Positions 50,041-59,000 of a DNA stretch of 64,000 nt are shown here, in pieces. The DNA is taken from the NCBI RefSeq assembly GCF_030317105.1, contig NZ_JASZYG010000007.1, forward strand, positions 62,001-126,000, read 5' to 3'. Below the pieces are notes generated by a model. The model was not told where the DNA came from. It ran no database searches and worked only from the letters and a program-made list of their open reading frames with translations. This stretch comes from Variovorax brevis (GTDB taxonomy: Bacteria; Pseudomonadota; Gammaproteobacteria; Burkholderiales; Burkholderiaceae_C). The stretch's first letter is position 1; each line of letters starts with the position of its first letter. The translations under genes were made by a program, and so were the position numbers.

Positions 50041-52899
50041 ATGCTCGACCACCTCAAGGAACTCGACTACGGCACCCCCAAGCGCGAGTCGACGCAGGAA
50101 GTCACGCTGGAAATCGACGGCAACCAGGTCACGGTGCCGGCAGGCACCTCGCTGATGCGCGCTGCCGTCGATGCCGGCATCCAGGTGCCCAAGCTCTGCG
50201 CCACCGACAGCCTCGAGCCCTTCGGCTCCTGCCGACTGTGCCTGGTCGAGATCGACGGCCGCAAGGGCTTCCCCGCATCGTGCACCACGCCCGCCGAAGC
50301 CGGCATGAAGGTGCGCACGCAAACGCCGAAGCTGCAGGAACTGCGCAAGGGCGTGATGGAGCTCTACATCTCCGACCATCCGCTCGATTGCCTGACCTGC
50401 TCGGCCAACGGCAACTGCGAGCTGCAGGACATGGCCGGCGTCACCGGCCTGCGCAACGTGCGCTACGGCTTCGACGGCGCCAACCACCTGAACAGCAAGA
50501 AGGACGAATCGAATCCGTATTTCAGCTACGACCCGTCGAAGTGCATCGTCTGCAACCGCTGCGTTCGTGCCTGCGAGGAAACGCAGGGCACCTTCGCGCT
50601 GACCATCAGCGGCCGCGGCTTCGACTCGCGCGTGTCGCCGGGCCAGGACGAAGCCTTCATGGATTCGGAATGCGTGAGCTGCGGCGCCTGCGTCGAAGCC
50701 TGCCCGACCGCGACCTTGCAAGAGAAGTCCGTCATCTGGCTCGGCCAGCCCGAGCACAGCGTCATCACCACCTGCGCCTATTGCGGCGTCGGTTGCGGCT
50801 TCAAGGCCGAGATGAAGGGCAACGAAGTCGTGCGCATGGTGCCGTGGAAAGATGGCAAGGCCAACGATGGCCATTCCTGCGTCAAGGGCCGCTTCGCCTG
50901 GGGCTACGCCACGCACCAGGACCGCATGCTCAAACCCATGATTCGCGCGAAGATCACCGACCCGTGGCAGGAAGTGAGCTGGGAAACGGCGCTCAACCAC
51001 GCGGCCAAGGAGTTCCGCCGCATCCAGGGCAAGTACGGCAAGGAATCGATTGGCGGCATCACCTCGTCGCGCTGCACGAACGAGGAAACCTACCTCGTGC
51101 AAAAGCTGGTGCGCGCGGCCTTCGGCAACAACAACGTCGACACCTGCGCCCGCGTTTGCCATTCGCCGACCGGCTATGGCCTGAAGCAGACGCTGGGTGA
51201 ATCGGCCGGCACGCAGACCTTCAAGTCGGTCGAGAAAGCCGACGTCATCATGGTCATCGGCGCCAACCCTACCGATGGCCATCCGGTGTTCGCCTCGCGC
51301 ATGAAGAAGCGCCTGCGTGAAGGTGCGAAGCTGATCGTGGTGGATCCGCGCCGCATCGACATGGTGAAGTCGCCGCACGTGCGCGCCGAGCATCACCTGC
51401 AACTGCGTCCGGGCACCAACGTGGCGCTGGTCACCGCGATGGCGCACGTCATCGTTACTGAAGGCCTGGTGGCCGAGGAATTCGTGGCGGAGCGATGCGA
51501 TGCCAAGTCTTTCGGCGAATGGCGCGAGTTCGTTGCGCGGCCCGAGAATTCGCCCGAGGCGATGCAAGCCGCCACCGGCGTGCCGGCCGAAGAACTGCGC
51601 GCCGCCGCACGCCTTTACGCCACAGCCGGCAACGGCGCCATCTACTACGGCCTGGGCGTCACCGAACACAGCCAGGGCTCGACGACCGTGCTTGGCATTG
51701 CCAACCTCGCGATGGCCACGGGCAACGTGGGACGCGAAGGCGTGGGCGTGAATCCGCTGCGCGGCCAGAACAACGTGCAGGGCTCGTGCGACATGGGCTC
51801 CTTCCCGCACGAACTGCCGGGCTACCGCCATGTGTCGGACACCACGGCGCGTTCGGCATTCGAAGCCGCATGGAACGTGGAGATCAGCCCCGAGCCGGGC
51901 CTGCGCATTCCCAACATGTTCGACGCCGCGACCTCGGGCACCTTCAAGGGCCTGTATTGCGAAGGCGAGGACATCGTGCAGTCCGATCCGAACACGCAGC
52001 ACGTGGCCGAAGCCATGATGGCGATGGAATGCGTGGTGGTGCAGGACCTGTTCCTCAATGAAACCGCGAAGTACGCGCATGTCTTCCTGCCGGGCTCTTC
52101 GTTCCTGGAAAAGGACGGCACCTTCACCAACGCCGAGCGCCGCATCTCGCGCGTTCGCAAGGTGATGCCGCCCAAGGCCGGCTATGCCGACTGGGAAGTC
52201 ACGGTGAAGCTGGCGCAGGCGCTGGGCTACCCGATGGACTACGCCAACCCAGAAGAGATCATGGACGAGATCGCCGCGCTGACGCCCAGCTTCCACGGCG
52301 TGAGTTACAAGCGCATCGAGCAACTCGGCAGCATCCAGTGGCCCTGCAACGACGACGCGCCCGACGGCACGCCGACCATGCACGTCGACGCCTTCGTGCG
52401 CGGCAAGGGCCGCTTCGTCATCACGCAATATGTGGCGACGGACGAGAAGGTCACGCGCAAATTCCCGTTGATCCTGACCACGGGCCGCATCCTGTCGCAG
52501 TACAACGTCGGCGCGCAAACCCGCCGCACGCCCAACAACGAATGGCACAGCGAGGACCGCCTCGAAATCCATCCGCACGACGCCGAAGAGCGCGGCATCA
52601 AGAACGACGACTGGGTCGGCATTCAGAGCCGCGCGGGAGAGACGGTGCTGCGTGCCACGGTGTCCGAACGCATGCAGCCGGGCGTGGTCTACACCACCTT
52701 CCACTTCCCCGAGTCGGGCGCCAACGTCATCACCACCGACAACTCCGACTGGGCCACCAACTGCCCCGAATACAAGGTGACGGCCGTGCAGGTGATGCCG
52801 GTGATGCAGCCCTCGGCGTGGCAAAAGGAATACAGCCGCTTCAACCGCGTGCAGCAGGAACTGCTGGATGCGCGCAACGAGACGGTGCCGGCGAAGTGA
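50041..52899 (+). CDS. fdsA: NAD-dependent formate dehydrogenase catalytic alpha subunit (Mo-bis-MGD)
   Basis: 952 residues. The order is: [2Fe-2S] ferredoxin domain (FGSCRLCLVEI, C-rich), His/Cys [4Fe-4S] motif (HPLDCLTCSANGNC), two ferredoxin-type [4Fe-4S] motifs (CIVCNRCVRAC, CVSCGACVEAC), a further cluster (CAYCGVGC), then the molybdopterin domains. The active-site residue is Cys373 (ARVCHSP), where selenocysteine enzymes have U, followed by the conserved His. It oxidises formate to CO2, feeding NADH to biosynthesis. Very similar layout to NuoG plus FdhF. Preceded by a GGAA ribosome site. Confidence 0.97.
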   Translation: MLDHLKELDYGTPKRESTQEVTLEIDGNQVTVPAGTSLMRAAVDAGIQVPKLCATDSLEPFGSCRLCLVEIDGRKGFPASCTTPAEAGMKVRTQTPKLQELRKGVMELYISDHPLDCLTCSANGNCELQDMAGVTGLRNVRYGFDGANHLNSKKDESNPYFSYDPSKCIVCNRCVRACEETQGTFALTISGRGFDSRVSPGQDEAFMDSECVSCGACVEACPTATLQEKSVIWLGQPEHSVITTCAYCGVGCGFKAEMKGNEVVRMVPWKDGKANDGHSCVKGRFAWGYATHQDRMLKPMIRAKITDPWQEVSWETALNHAAKEFRRIQGKYGKESIGGITSSRCTNEETYLVQKLVRAAFGNNNVDTCARVCHSPTGYGLKQTLGESAGTQTFKSVEKADVIMVIGANPTDGHPVFASRMKKRLREGAKLIVVDPRRIDMVKSPHVRAEHHLQLRPGTNVALVTAMAHVIVTEGLVAEEFVAERCDAKSFGEWREFVARPENSPEAMQAATGVPAEELRAAARLYATAGNGAIYYGLGVTEHSQGSTTVLGIANLAMATGNVGREGVGVNPLRGQNNVQGSCDMGSFPHELPGYRHVSDTTARSAFEAAWNVEISPEPGLRIPNMFDAATSGTFKGLYCEGEDIVQSDPNTQHVAEAMMAMECVVVQDLFLNETAKYAHVFLPGSSFLEKDGTFTNAERRISRVRKVMPPKAGYADWEVTVKLAQALGYPMDYANPEEIMDEIAALTPSFHGVSYKRIEQLGSIQWPCNDDAPDGTPTMHVDAFVRGKGRFVITQYVATDEKVTRKFPLILTTGRILSQYNVGAQTRRTPNNEWHSEDRLEIHPHDAEERGIKNDDWVGIQSRAGETVLRATVSERMQPGVVYTTFHFPESGANVITTDNSDWATNCPEYKVTAVQVMPVMQPSAWQKEYSRFNRVQQELLDARNETVPAK

Positions 52900-52912
52900 G
52901 GAGCTGATCGAC

Positions 52913-53779
52913 ATGCAAACATCAACGCCCGACGACGTCGACGCCATCAGCTTCTGCGAAGGCGCGCGCTCGCTGCCGGTGCGCGGCGTGCGCGCAGGAC
53001 GCCGCTTCGACGTGCAGGACTGGGTCGCGGACGAAGTGCCCGTGGCGCTGGAGTTCAATGGCATCTCGCACGCCGTGATGCTGGCCACGCCGCTGGACCT
53101 GGAAGACTTCGCGCTGGGCTTCTCCCTCAGCGAAGGCATCCTCGACGCGCCGCACGAGCTCTATGCCGTGGAAGAAGAGCGCTCGGACCTCGGCATCACC
53201 TTGCATCTGCACGTGGCCAGTGGCGCCTTCGCACGACTGAAAGAACGCCGCCGCTCGATGACCGGCCGCACCGGCTGCGGCCTGTGCGGTACCGAAAGCC
53301 TGGAGCACGTGTCGCGCAATTTGCCGGTGCTGGTCGACACGCAGCCCTTCAGCCGCGCGGCCATCAGCCACGCCATGTCGCAGTTTTGCGAGTTCCAGAC
53401 GCTGCAGCAGGCCACGGGCGCCGTGCATGCTGCCGCCTGGTGTTCGGCCGATGGTGAAGTGCGCTGGCTGCGCGAGGACGTCGGCCGCCACAACGCGCTC
53501 GACAAGCTGATCGGCGCACTGGCCACGCAGGACGTGGACGCATCGACCGGCTTCATCGCGGTGACCAGCCGCGCGAGTTTCGAGATGGTGCAAAAGACGG
53601 CGATGGCCGGCGTCGGCCTGCTGGCCGCCGTTTCCGCGCCCACCTCATTCGCGGTGGCGACCGCGCAGCGCGCGCGCATGACGCTGGTCGGCTTTGCGCG
53701 CAAGCAGGACCTGGTCGTCTACTGCGACGCCGACCGCCTCACCCTGGACCCGATCGCCGGAGCAAGCGATGCACATTGA
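52913..53779 (+). CDS. fdhD: Formate dehydrogenase sulfurtransferase FdhD/FdsC
   Basis: 288 residues. FdhD (FdsC) carries the sulfur from a cysteine desulfurase to the bis-MGD cofactor before insertion into FdsA. The flexible loop RTGCGLCGTES has the two essential cysteines; EDVGRHNALDKLIG and TSRASFEMVQK are conserved binding motifs. ATG 52913 has a GAGGAG ribosome site that overlaps the fdsA stop. It overlaps fdsD by 11 bases. Confidence 0.95.
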   Translation: MQTSTPDDVDAISFCEGARSLPVRGVRAGRRFDVQDWVADEVPVALEFNGISHAVMLATPLDLEDFALGFSLSEGILDAPHELYAVEEERSDLGITLHLHVASGAFARLKERRRSMTGRTGCGLCGTESLEHVSRNLPVLVDTQPFSRAAISHAMSQFCEFQTLQQATGAVHAAAWCSADGEVRWLREDVGRHNALDKLIGALATQDVDASTGFIAVTSRASFEMVQKTAMAGVGLLAAVSAPTSFAVATAQRARMTLVGFARKQDLVVYCDADRLTLDPIAGASDAH

Positions 53780-53987
53780 ATCCCTCGTTCGCATGGCCAA
53801 CCAGATCGGCACGTTTTTCGAGGCCATGCCCGACCGCGCGGAGGCCATGCAGGATCTGGCGACGCACATCCGCAAGTTCTGGGAGCCGCGCATGCGCACG
53901 GAATTGCTGGCGTATCTGGACAGTGGGGGTGAGGACGTGCGCGGCATCGTCGCCGATGCCATCAGCCATCACCGGGCGATTTTTTGA
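53769..53987 (+). CDS. fdsD: Formate dehydrogenase delta subunit
   Basis: 72 residues, all-helical with SLVRMANQIGTFFE, EAMQDLATHIRKFWEPRMR and AISHHRAIF, the typical FdsD pattern. It is a small subunit or assembly factor of the FdsABG complex and the last gene of the fdsGBACD operon. Its start lies inside the end of fdhD. Confidence 0.92.
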   Translation: MHIESLVRMANQIGTFFEAMPDRAEAMQDLATHIRKFWEPRMRTELLAYLDSGGEDVRGIVADAISHHRAIF

Positions 53988-54024
53988 ACCCGTGTCAGGT
54001 CCGGTACCTTGATGCCCCCGAACA

Positions 54025-55254
54025 TCAAACGCATGCCGTGGCCTCGAGCGGCGTGCCGGAAAGAAAACGCCGCGCCAGCAGTACCCAGTAGGCGGCGCCA
54101 ACGGGCAGGGCGAGGTCGTTGAAGTCGTAGTTCGGGTGGTGGACCTTGCAGCCGCCCTCATTGCCCGCGCCGTTGCCCAGCATCACATAGGCGCCCGGCC
54201 GCGCTTGCAGCATGAAGGCGAAGTCCTCGCTGCCCATCGTCGGCGGGCGTTCGTGCACCTTGTCGGCGCCGAGCAAATCGATGGCCACCTGCCGCGCGAA
54301 GGCGATTTCGCGCGCTGGGTTGACCAGCACCGGGTACTGCTGGCGATAGTCGATCTCGCAGCGCAGCCCGTAGCTCTGGGCCTGCGCATGCACGAAGGCC
54401 TGCAGGCGCTGCTCGATGAGTTCGCGCACCTTGGGGTCCAGCGCGCGCACGCCGATCTTGAGCACGGCCCGCTCCGGCACGATGTTGTAGACCTCGCCGG
54501 CATGCACCGCGCCCACGGTGATGACGGCGGACTGCTGCGCGCTGACCTCACGCGAGACGATGCTCTGCAACCCCAGCACGATGCTGGCCGCGCACTGCAT
54601 CGGGTCGACGCCGTGGTGCGGCATGGCGCCATGCGCGCTGACGCCGGTGAGCGTCACGGTCACACGGTCGAATGATGCCATCGCAGGCCCCTGTCGCCAC
54701 GCGATCTCGCCCACCGGCAGGCCCGGCGCGTTGTGCAGCGCAAAGACCGCGTCGCAGGGGAACTGATCGAACAGCCCCTGTTCGATCATCCGCCGCGCGC
54801 CGCCTTCGTTTTCTTCGGCGGGCTGGAAGATCAGATGCAGCGTGCCGTCAAAGTCTTTCGACTGTGCCAGGTAGCGCGCCGCGCACAGCAGCATGGCGGT
54901 GTGGCCGTCGTGGCCGCAGGCGTGCATGCGGCCGGCGTATTGGCTGGCATGGGGCAGGCCGGTCGCTTCCTCGATGGGCAGGGCATCCATGTCGGCACGG
55001 ATGCCGAGCCGGCGCGTGCCCGAGCCGGCGCGCAGCGTGCCCACGACGCCGGTGCCACCCAGGCCACGATGCACCTCGTAGCCCCATGCGGCGAGTTTTT
55101 CCGCGACCAGCGCACTGGTCTGGTGTTCCTCGAACGCGAGTTCCGGATGCGCGTGCAGATGGCGGCGCAGCACCACCATCTCGGGCACCAGCGGCTGGAG
55201 GTCCGCCAGAAGCCGGGCCGCCGAGGGCGTGGCATGGGTCGATGGGGATTCCAA
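54025..55254 (-). CDS. M20-family amidohydrolase (hippurate hydrolase/aminoacylase-like)
   Basis: 409 residues. The M20D pattern shows RRHLHAHPELAFEEH, GIRADMDALPIEE, MHACGHDGHTAM (metal-binding CGHDGH), FQPAEENEGGARRMI, GVSAHGAMPHHGVDP and a dimerisation lid. It probably cleaves N-acyl amino acids such as hippurate. The TTG start is supported by AGGTGA eight bases upstream. It ends 37 bases from the fdsD stop (convergent). Confidence 0.86.
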   Translation of the reverse strand: MESPSTHATPSAARLLADLQPLVPEMVVLRRHLHAHPELAFEEHQTSALVAEKLAAWGYEVHRGLGGTGVVGTLRAGSGTRRLGIRADMDALPIEEATGLPHASQYAGRMHACGHDGHTAMLLCAARYLAQSKDFDGTLHLIFQPAEENEGGARRMIEQGLFDQFPCDAVFALHNAPGLPVGEIAWRQGPAMASFDRVTVTLTGVSAHGAMPHHGVDPMQCAASIVLGLQSIVSREVSAQQSAVITVGAVHAGEVYNIVPERAVLKIGVRALDPKVRELIEQRLQAFVHAQAQSYGLRCEIDYRQQYPVLVNPAREIAFARQVAIDLLGADKVHERPPTMGSEDFAFMLQARPGAYVMLGNGAGNEGGCKVHHPNYDFNDLALPVGAAYWVLLARRFLSGTPLEATACV

Positions 55255-55387
55255 GTTCTTTCACCTGTTTTGTGTAGTACTCCGAGTCCTCGCGAATCAG
55301 CGCAAGCGCATCGGCGAAGTCCACGCCCTTGAGCTTGGCGCCGTCCTTCACCGGGGTCAAGTTGGCGGGAACGCTTGCGGTTAGCAT
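55235..55387 (-). pseudogene. Remnant of a Bug-type solute-binding protein (C-terminal end)
   Basis: The minus strand between the M20 gene and the response regulator encodes a 51-residue frame whose last part, DFADALALIREDSEYYTKQVKELG, has the pattern of the final helix of Bug/TctC proteins. There is no signal peptide or body, and the frame runs out of phase into the M20 gene. Such a gene often sits beside M20 enzymes and TctDE-type regulators, so I read it as the 3-prime stump of a deleted binding-protein gene. A short functional peptide cannot be excluded. Confidence 0.4.
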
Positions 55388-55412
55388 CGGCGCTAGACAC
55401 AGTCGGGCAACA

Positions 55413-56087
55413 ATGCGGATTCTCCTCGTCGAAGATGATCAGGTGCTGGCGGATGCGCTGTCGCGCGCGCTGGTGCAGTCGGCCCATGCGGTCGATGTCG
55501 TCTCCACCGGCGAGGAGGCCGACCGTGCCCTGGCGCTGGGCATCTACGACTTGGCGATCCTCGACATCGGCCTGCCGGGCCTGAGCGGGCTGGAAGTGCT
55601 CCAGCGCCTGCGCGCGCGCAAGGCCATGACGCCCGTGCTGATGCTCACCGCCTTCGACACCCTGGCAGACCGCGTGCGCGGGCTCGACATGGGGGCCGAC
55701 GACTACCTGGCCAAGCCCTTCGACCTGCCGGAACTCGAAGCGCGCGTGCGCTCGCTCCTTCGCCGCAGCACCCAGTCGACGCCCTTCCTCGAACACGGCC
55801 TCTTGCGCTTCGACACCGTGGGCCGGCGCGTGTTCTACGACAAGCGCCCGCTGGATTTGTCGCCGCGCGAACTGGCCGTGCTCGAACTGCTGCTGTTGCG
55901 CGCGGGGCGCGTCGTGAGCAAGGAGCACATGGTCAACCACCTGTATGGCTGGGGCGACGAGGTGGGCGACAACGCCATCGAGGTCAACGTCTACCGCCTG
56001 CGCAAGAAACTGGAGCCGCTCGGCTGCGAGATCCGCACCGTGCGCGGCATGGGTTACCTCATCGACACCAGCGATGTGGAAAGCTGA
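55413..56087 (+). CDS. OmpR-family response regulator (TctD/QseB-like)
   Basis: 224 residues. The receiver domain has the acidic pair ED (residues 7-8), phospho-acceptor D51 (AILDIGLPG), Thr in LMLTAFD and Lys in YLAKPF. The winged-helix output domain (LSPRELAVLELLL, EVNVYRLRKKLE, RTVRGMGYLID) is complete. It overlaps the sensor kinase gene by 14 bases. TctD-like members activate tricarboxylate uptake; the Bug remnant next door fits that. Confidence 0.92.
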   Translation: MRILLVEDDQVLADALSRALVQSAHAVDVVSTGEEADRALALGIYDLAILDIGLPGLSGLEVLQRLRARKAMTPVLMLTAFDTLADRVRGLDMGADDYLAKPFDLPELEARVRSLLRRSTQSTPFLEHGLLRFDTVGRRVFYDKRPLDLSPRELAVLELLLLRAGRVVSKEHMVNHLYGWGDEVGDNAIEVNVYRLRKKLEPLGCEIRTVRGMGYLIDTSDVES

Positions 56088-57462
56088 GCCCCGGCTGCAG
56101 CGCAAGCTGCTGGCCTGGTTGCTGGGGCCGCTGGCCGTGTTGCTGGTGCTCGACACCGCCGCGGCCTACTGGAACTCGCTGCGCTTTTCCAACCTGGCCT
56201 ACGACCGCGCGCTGCTGGAGATCGGCCGCGAGATCGCGCTGCACGTCAAGACCGACGGCACGCACCCCCGGCTCGACATCTCGGAGGCGGCCGCCAATGT
56301 CCTGCTGCTCGACCAGGACGACCAGCTCTTCTACCGCGTGGTCGCCGAAGACGGCAGCGCGCTGGGCGGCGATGCGCAAATGCCGCAGCCGCGCACGGCC
56401 AACGGCAAGCCGGACTTCTATGGCGACGCGGTGCACGGACAGCCGGTGCGAATGATGGTGGCCTGGATGCCCGTCGGCGCCGACGCCGGCCCGCCGATGG
56501 TGATGGTGCAGGTGGCCGAGACGCTCAACAAGCGCTCGCGCCTCACGTGGGAGATGGTGGCCAGCGTGGTGGTGCCGCAGTTGCTGTTGATCGTCCTGGC
56601 GGCGGCCGTGGTGTGGTTCGGCGTGTCGCGCGGGCTCGAACCGCTGCAGCGGCTGCGGCGCGCCGTGTCCGACCGCTCGCATCTGGACCTGAGCCCCATC
56701 GACACGCACGACGTGCCGGGCGAAGTGCGTCCGCTGGTCGACGAGGTCAATGATTTGATGGGGCGCCTGGGCCGCACCTTCGATTTCCAGAACCGCTTTG
56801 TCGCCGACGCCGCGCACCAGCTCAAGACGCCGGTCAGCGGCCTGAAGGCGCAGATCGAGCTGGCGCTGCGGGAGACCGATCCGCAGCGGGTGCGCCACTC
56901 GCTCGCGCAGCTCTACATCAGCGCCGACCGGCTGTCGCGGCTGGTGCGGCAACTGCTGTCACTGGCGCGCAACGAGCCCGGCGCGCTCGACTCCATGCAG
57001 CTGCAGCCGCTGGACCTGAACGCCCACGCGCTGGAAGTGAGCATGGACTGGGTGCCGCAGGCCATCAAGCACAACATCGACCTCGGTTTCGAGGGCGCGG
57101 AGCAACCGCTGATGATCGATGCCGACCGCGACCGCCTGCGCGAACTGGTCAACAACCTGATCGACAACGCCATTCGCTACAGCCAGTCCGGCGGGGTGGT
57201 GACGGTGCGGGTGAGCCAGACCGACGGCGACCAGTGCCGACTGGCCATCAGCGACGACGGCCCGAGCATTCCCGTCGAGGAACGCGCCCGGATTTTCGAG
57301 CGCTTTCACCGCCTGCTGGGCACGCAGGAAGACGGCAGCGGCCTGGGCTTGGCGATCGTCAGCGAGATCGCCACGCTGCACGGCGCGCGCATCACGCTGG
57401 AGGAGGACACGGACGGCGTGGGCAATACCTTCAGCGTTTTCTTCCCCTTGCGGCCCGCGTGA
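56074..57462 (+). CDS. Sensor histidine kinase (TctE/QseC-like)
   Basis: 462 residues. Two membrane segments (about 15-35 and 165-185) bracket a periplasmic sensor of the 2CSK_N type. HAMP, HisKA with phospho-acceptor H248 (ADAAHQLKTPVSGLKAQ), and HATPase (NNLIDNAIRYS, ISDDGPSIP, GSGLGLAIVSEIA) follow. It partners the regulator encoded just upstream. The signal is unknown; tricarboxylates are a guess from family. Confidence 0.92.
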   Translation: MWKAEPRLQRKLLAWLLGPLAVLLVLDTAAAYWNSLRFSNLAYDRALLEIGREIALHVKTDGTHPRLDISEAAANVLLLDQDDQLFYRVVAEDGSALGGDAQMPQPRTANGKPDFYGDAVHGQPVRMMVAWMPVGADAGPPMVMVQVAETLNKRSRLTWEMVASVVVPQLLLIVLAAAVVWFGVSRGLEPLQRLRRAVSDRSHLDLSPIDTHDVPGEVRPLVDEVNDLMGRLGRTFDFQNRFVADAAHQLKTPVSGLKAQIELALRETDPQRVRHSLAQLYISADRLSRLVRQLLSLARNEPGALDSMQLQPLDLNAHALEVSMDWVPQAIKHNIDLGFEGAEQPLMIDADRDRLRELVNNLIDNAIRYSQSGGVVTVRVSQTDGDQCRLAISDDGPSIPVEERARIFERFHRLLGTQEDGSGLGLAIVSEIATLHGARITLEEDTDGVGNTFSVFFPLRPA

Positions 57463-57480
57463 GCAAGCTTTTGTAAGCTG

Positions 57481-57511
57481 GCTGACAGCTGGCAGACAAC
57501 CGGCTGTCAGC
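57481..57511 (+). promoter_or_regulatory. Inverted repeat between the sensor kinase and terC-family genes
   Basis: Perfect nine-base arms GCTGACAGC and GCTGTCAGC with a 13-base loop, 18 bases after the kinase stop; a third related unit GTGACAGCG follows at 57526. It may be a terminator without T-run or a regulator-binding site. I looked for the manganese yybP-ykoY riboswitch often found before such genes and did not see its GGGGAGUAGC core. Confidence 0.4.
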
Positions 57512-57598
57512 GCCACGGCAGTAAGGTGACAGCGCAGGTCCCTAAGCTCGGAGTGAACGAAGCCACGGTGGTTTCGAATCATTTCCCAAGGAGACCCC

Positions 57599-58327
57599 GT
57601 GTCGTTTTTGACCAGTCCGGATTTCTGGATCGCCCTGTCGCAGATCATTCTCATCAACATCGTGCTGAGCGGCGACAACGCCGTGGTGATCGCGATGGCC
57701 TCGCGCTCGCTGCCACCCGCGCAGCAAAAGAAGGCGATCATTTTCGGTAGCGTCGGCGCCATCGTGCTGCGCGTGATCCTCACGTTCTTTGCGGTCTACC
57801 TGCTGACCTTGCCCTACCTCAAGCTGGTGGGCGCGGCGCTGCTGTTCTGGATCGGCATGGGCCTGCTGAAGGAAGAGGACGAGGAAACGGACCTGGAAGG
57901 CCATTCAGGCCTGGCGGGCGCCATCAAGACCATCGTGGTCGCCGACCTGGTCATGAGCCTGGACAACGTCGTCGGCGTTGCGGCTGCTGCCAAGGGCAAC
58001 GTGCCGCTGCTGGTGTTCGGCCTGGTCATCAGCATTCCGCTGATCATCTTCGGCAGCACGCTGATCCTGAAGTTGATGGATCGCTTCCCGGTCATCATCA
58101 CGCTGGGCGCGGCCCTGCTGGGTTGGGTGGCCGGCGAAATGGCGATGTCGGACCCGGCCATCGCCGGCTGGGCCGCCGAACAGCACACGCTGCACACGGT
58201 GGTGCCTGCGCTGGGTGCCGTGCTGGTGGTGCTCGTTGGCAAGTGGCTGAACAGCCGCCGTGCAAAGCGCAGCGAGGCGCTGGAACCAGCGGCAGCGGCC
58301 GCCAAGCCCAACCAACCCGCTGTCTGA
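57599..58327 (+). CDS. TerC-family integral membrane protein (YjbE-like)
   Basis: 242 residues with seven to eight membrane segments. ILINIVLSGDNAVVIAMASRSL and VVADLVMSLDNVVGVAAAAKG are the paired metal-coordinating TerC repeats. Members export manganese or protect exported metalloproteins. GTG start with AAGGAGAC seven bases before. The next gene follows without a gap. Confidence 0.88.
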   Translation: MSFLTSPDFWIALSQIILINIVLSGDNAVVIAMASRSLPPAQQKKAIIFGSVGAIVLRVILTFFAVYLLTLPYLKLVGAALLFWIGMGLLKEEDEETDLEGHSGLAGAIKTIVVADLVMSLDNVVGVAAAAKGNVPLLVFGLVISIPLIIFGSTLILKLMDRFPVIITLGAALLGWVAGEMAMSDPAIAGWAAEQHTLHTVVPALGAVLVVLVGKWLNSRRAKRSEALEPAAAAAKPNQPAV

Positions 58328-58774
58328 ATGAGAGGTGCCGGCGTGACGCGCATTCTGGTACCCATCGACCCGGACGAGCCAGCGCGCACGCGCTCGGCCA
58401 TCGAGCAGGTGCTGCGCATGCGCCTGCACGAGCCGGTGACGGTTCGCCTGCTGCGGGTGCAGCCCAAGGTGTCGGGTCATGTGGCGATGCTTTTCGGCAC
58501 GCGCGAATTGCAGGAGTTGCAGGAGAAGGCCGGCGCCGAGGACCTGGAATACGCGCGCAGCCTGCTGGACCTGGCCGGCGTGCAATACGCCACCACCGTG
58601 CTGGTGGGCCGCAGCGCGGAGACGATCGTCATGGCCGCGCGCGACTATTGCTGCGACCGCATCGTCTTCGGCCGGGATGAACCCGGCATGGCCGGCCGGA
58701 TCTTCGGCTCGCTGGCGCAACAGGTGCGCCAGCACTTGGGGGCGAGCGGCGATCCTCAGGTGATCGGGTCCTGA
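58328..58774 (+). CDS. Universal stress protein (UspA) family protein
   Basis: 148 residues with a Usp alpha/beta fold: RILVPIDPDEPAR at the start, and a C-terminal CDRIVFGRDEPGMAGRIFGSLAQQVRQH whose G-x2-G-x9-G-like pattern (GMAGRIFGS) indicates the ATP-binding type. GTG 58343 is an alternative start. It begins directly after the terC-family stop, so the two are cotranscribed. Confidence 0.85.
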   Translation: MRGAGVTRILVPIDPDEPARTRSAIEQVLRMRLHEPVTVRLLRVQPKVSGHVAMLFGTRELQELQEKAGAEDLEYARSLLDLAGVQYATTVLVGRSAETIVMAARDYCCDRIVFGRDEPGMAGRIFGSLAQQVRQHLGASGDPQVIGS

Positions 58775-58790
58775 AGGCCCGAGTCAGGAT

Positions 58791-59000
58791 TCAGCGTGGC
58801 AGGTCCAGCACCTGTCGCGCCAGGATGTTGCGCTGGATCTCGTTGGTTCCGCCATAGATCATCGCGGAGGGCGCCAGCGCATTGAAGCGCCCTGGCGATC
58901 GTCCAGCCGCCGTTCAACTGCCCACCAGGTTCTCCGCCGGCACCCGCACGTTGTCGAAGCACATCTTCCTGCCCGTGCCCGCCTCGGCCAGCGACGCGCA
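58791..59000 (-). pseudogene. Degraded acyl-CoA dehydrogenase, C-terminal fragments
   Basis: On the minus strand, SLAEAGTGRKMCFDNVRVPAENLVG is followed, after a one-base deletion, by QLNGGWTIAR, and then, after a large internal deletion, by RFNALAPSAMIYGGTNEIQRN and ARQVLDLPR with a stop. These are the substrate-loop and C-terminal signatures of acyl-CoA dehydrogenases. Roughly 150 residues between them are gone and the start is missing. It is a remnant. Confidence 0.8.

Noticed and set aside
47966..52899. Complex I (nuoE, nuoF, nuoG) genes
   Set aside because: Similarity is real, but the Cys373 Mo-bis-MGD domain, the adjacent fdhD and fdsD, and lack of other nuo genes identify formate dehydrogenase.
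50035..53139. A 1034-codon open frame antisense to fdsA
   Set aside because: Shadow of fdsA; His/Arg/Ala-rich with no recognisable domain.
57463..57598. yybP-ykoY manganese riboswitch before the TerC-family gene
   Set aside because: The conserved core sequence is absent; only simple dyads are visible.
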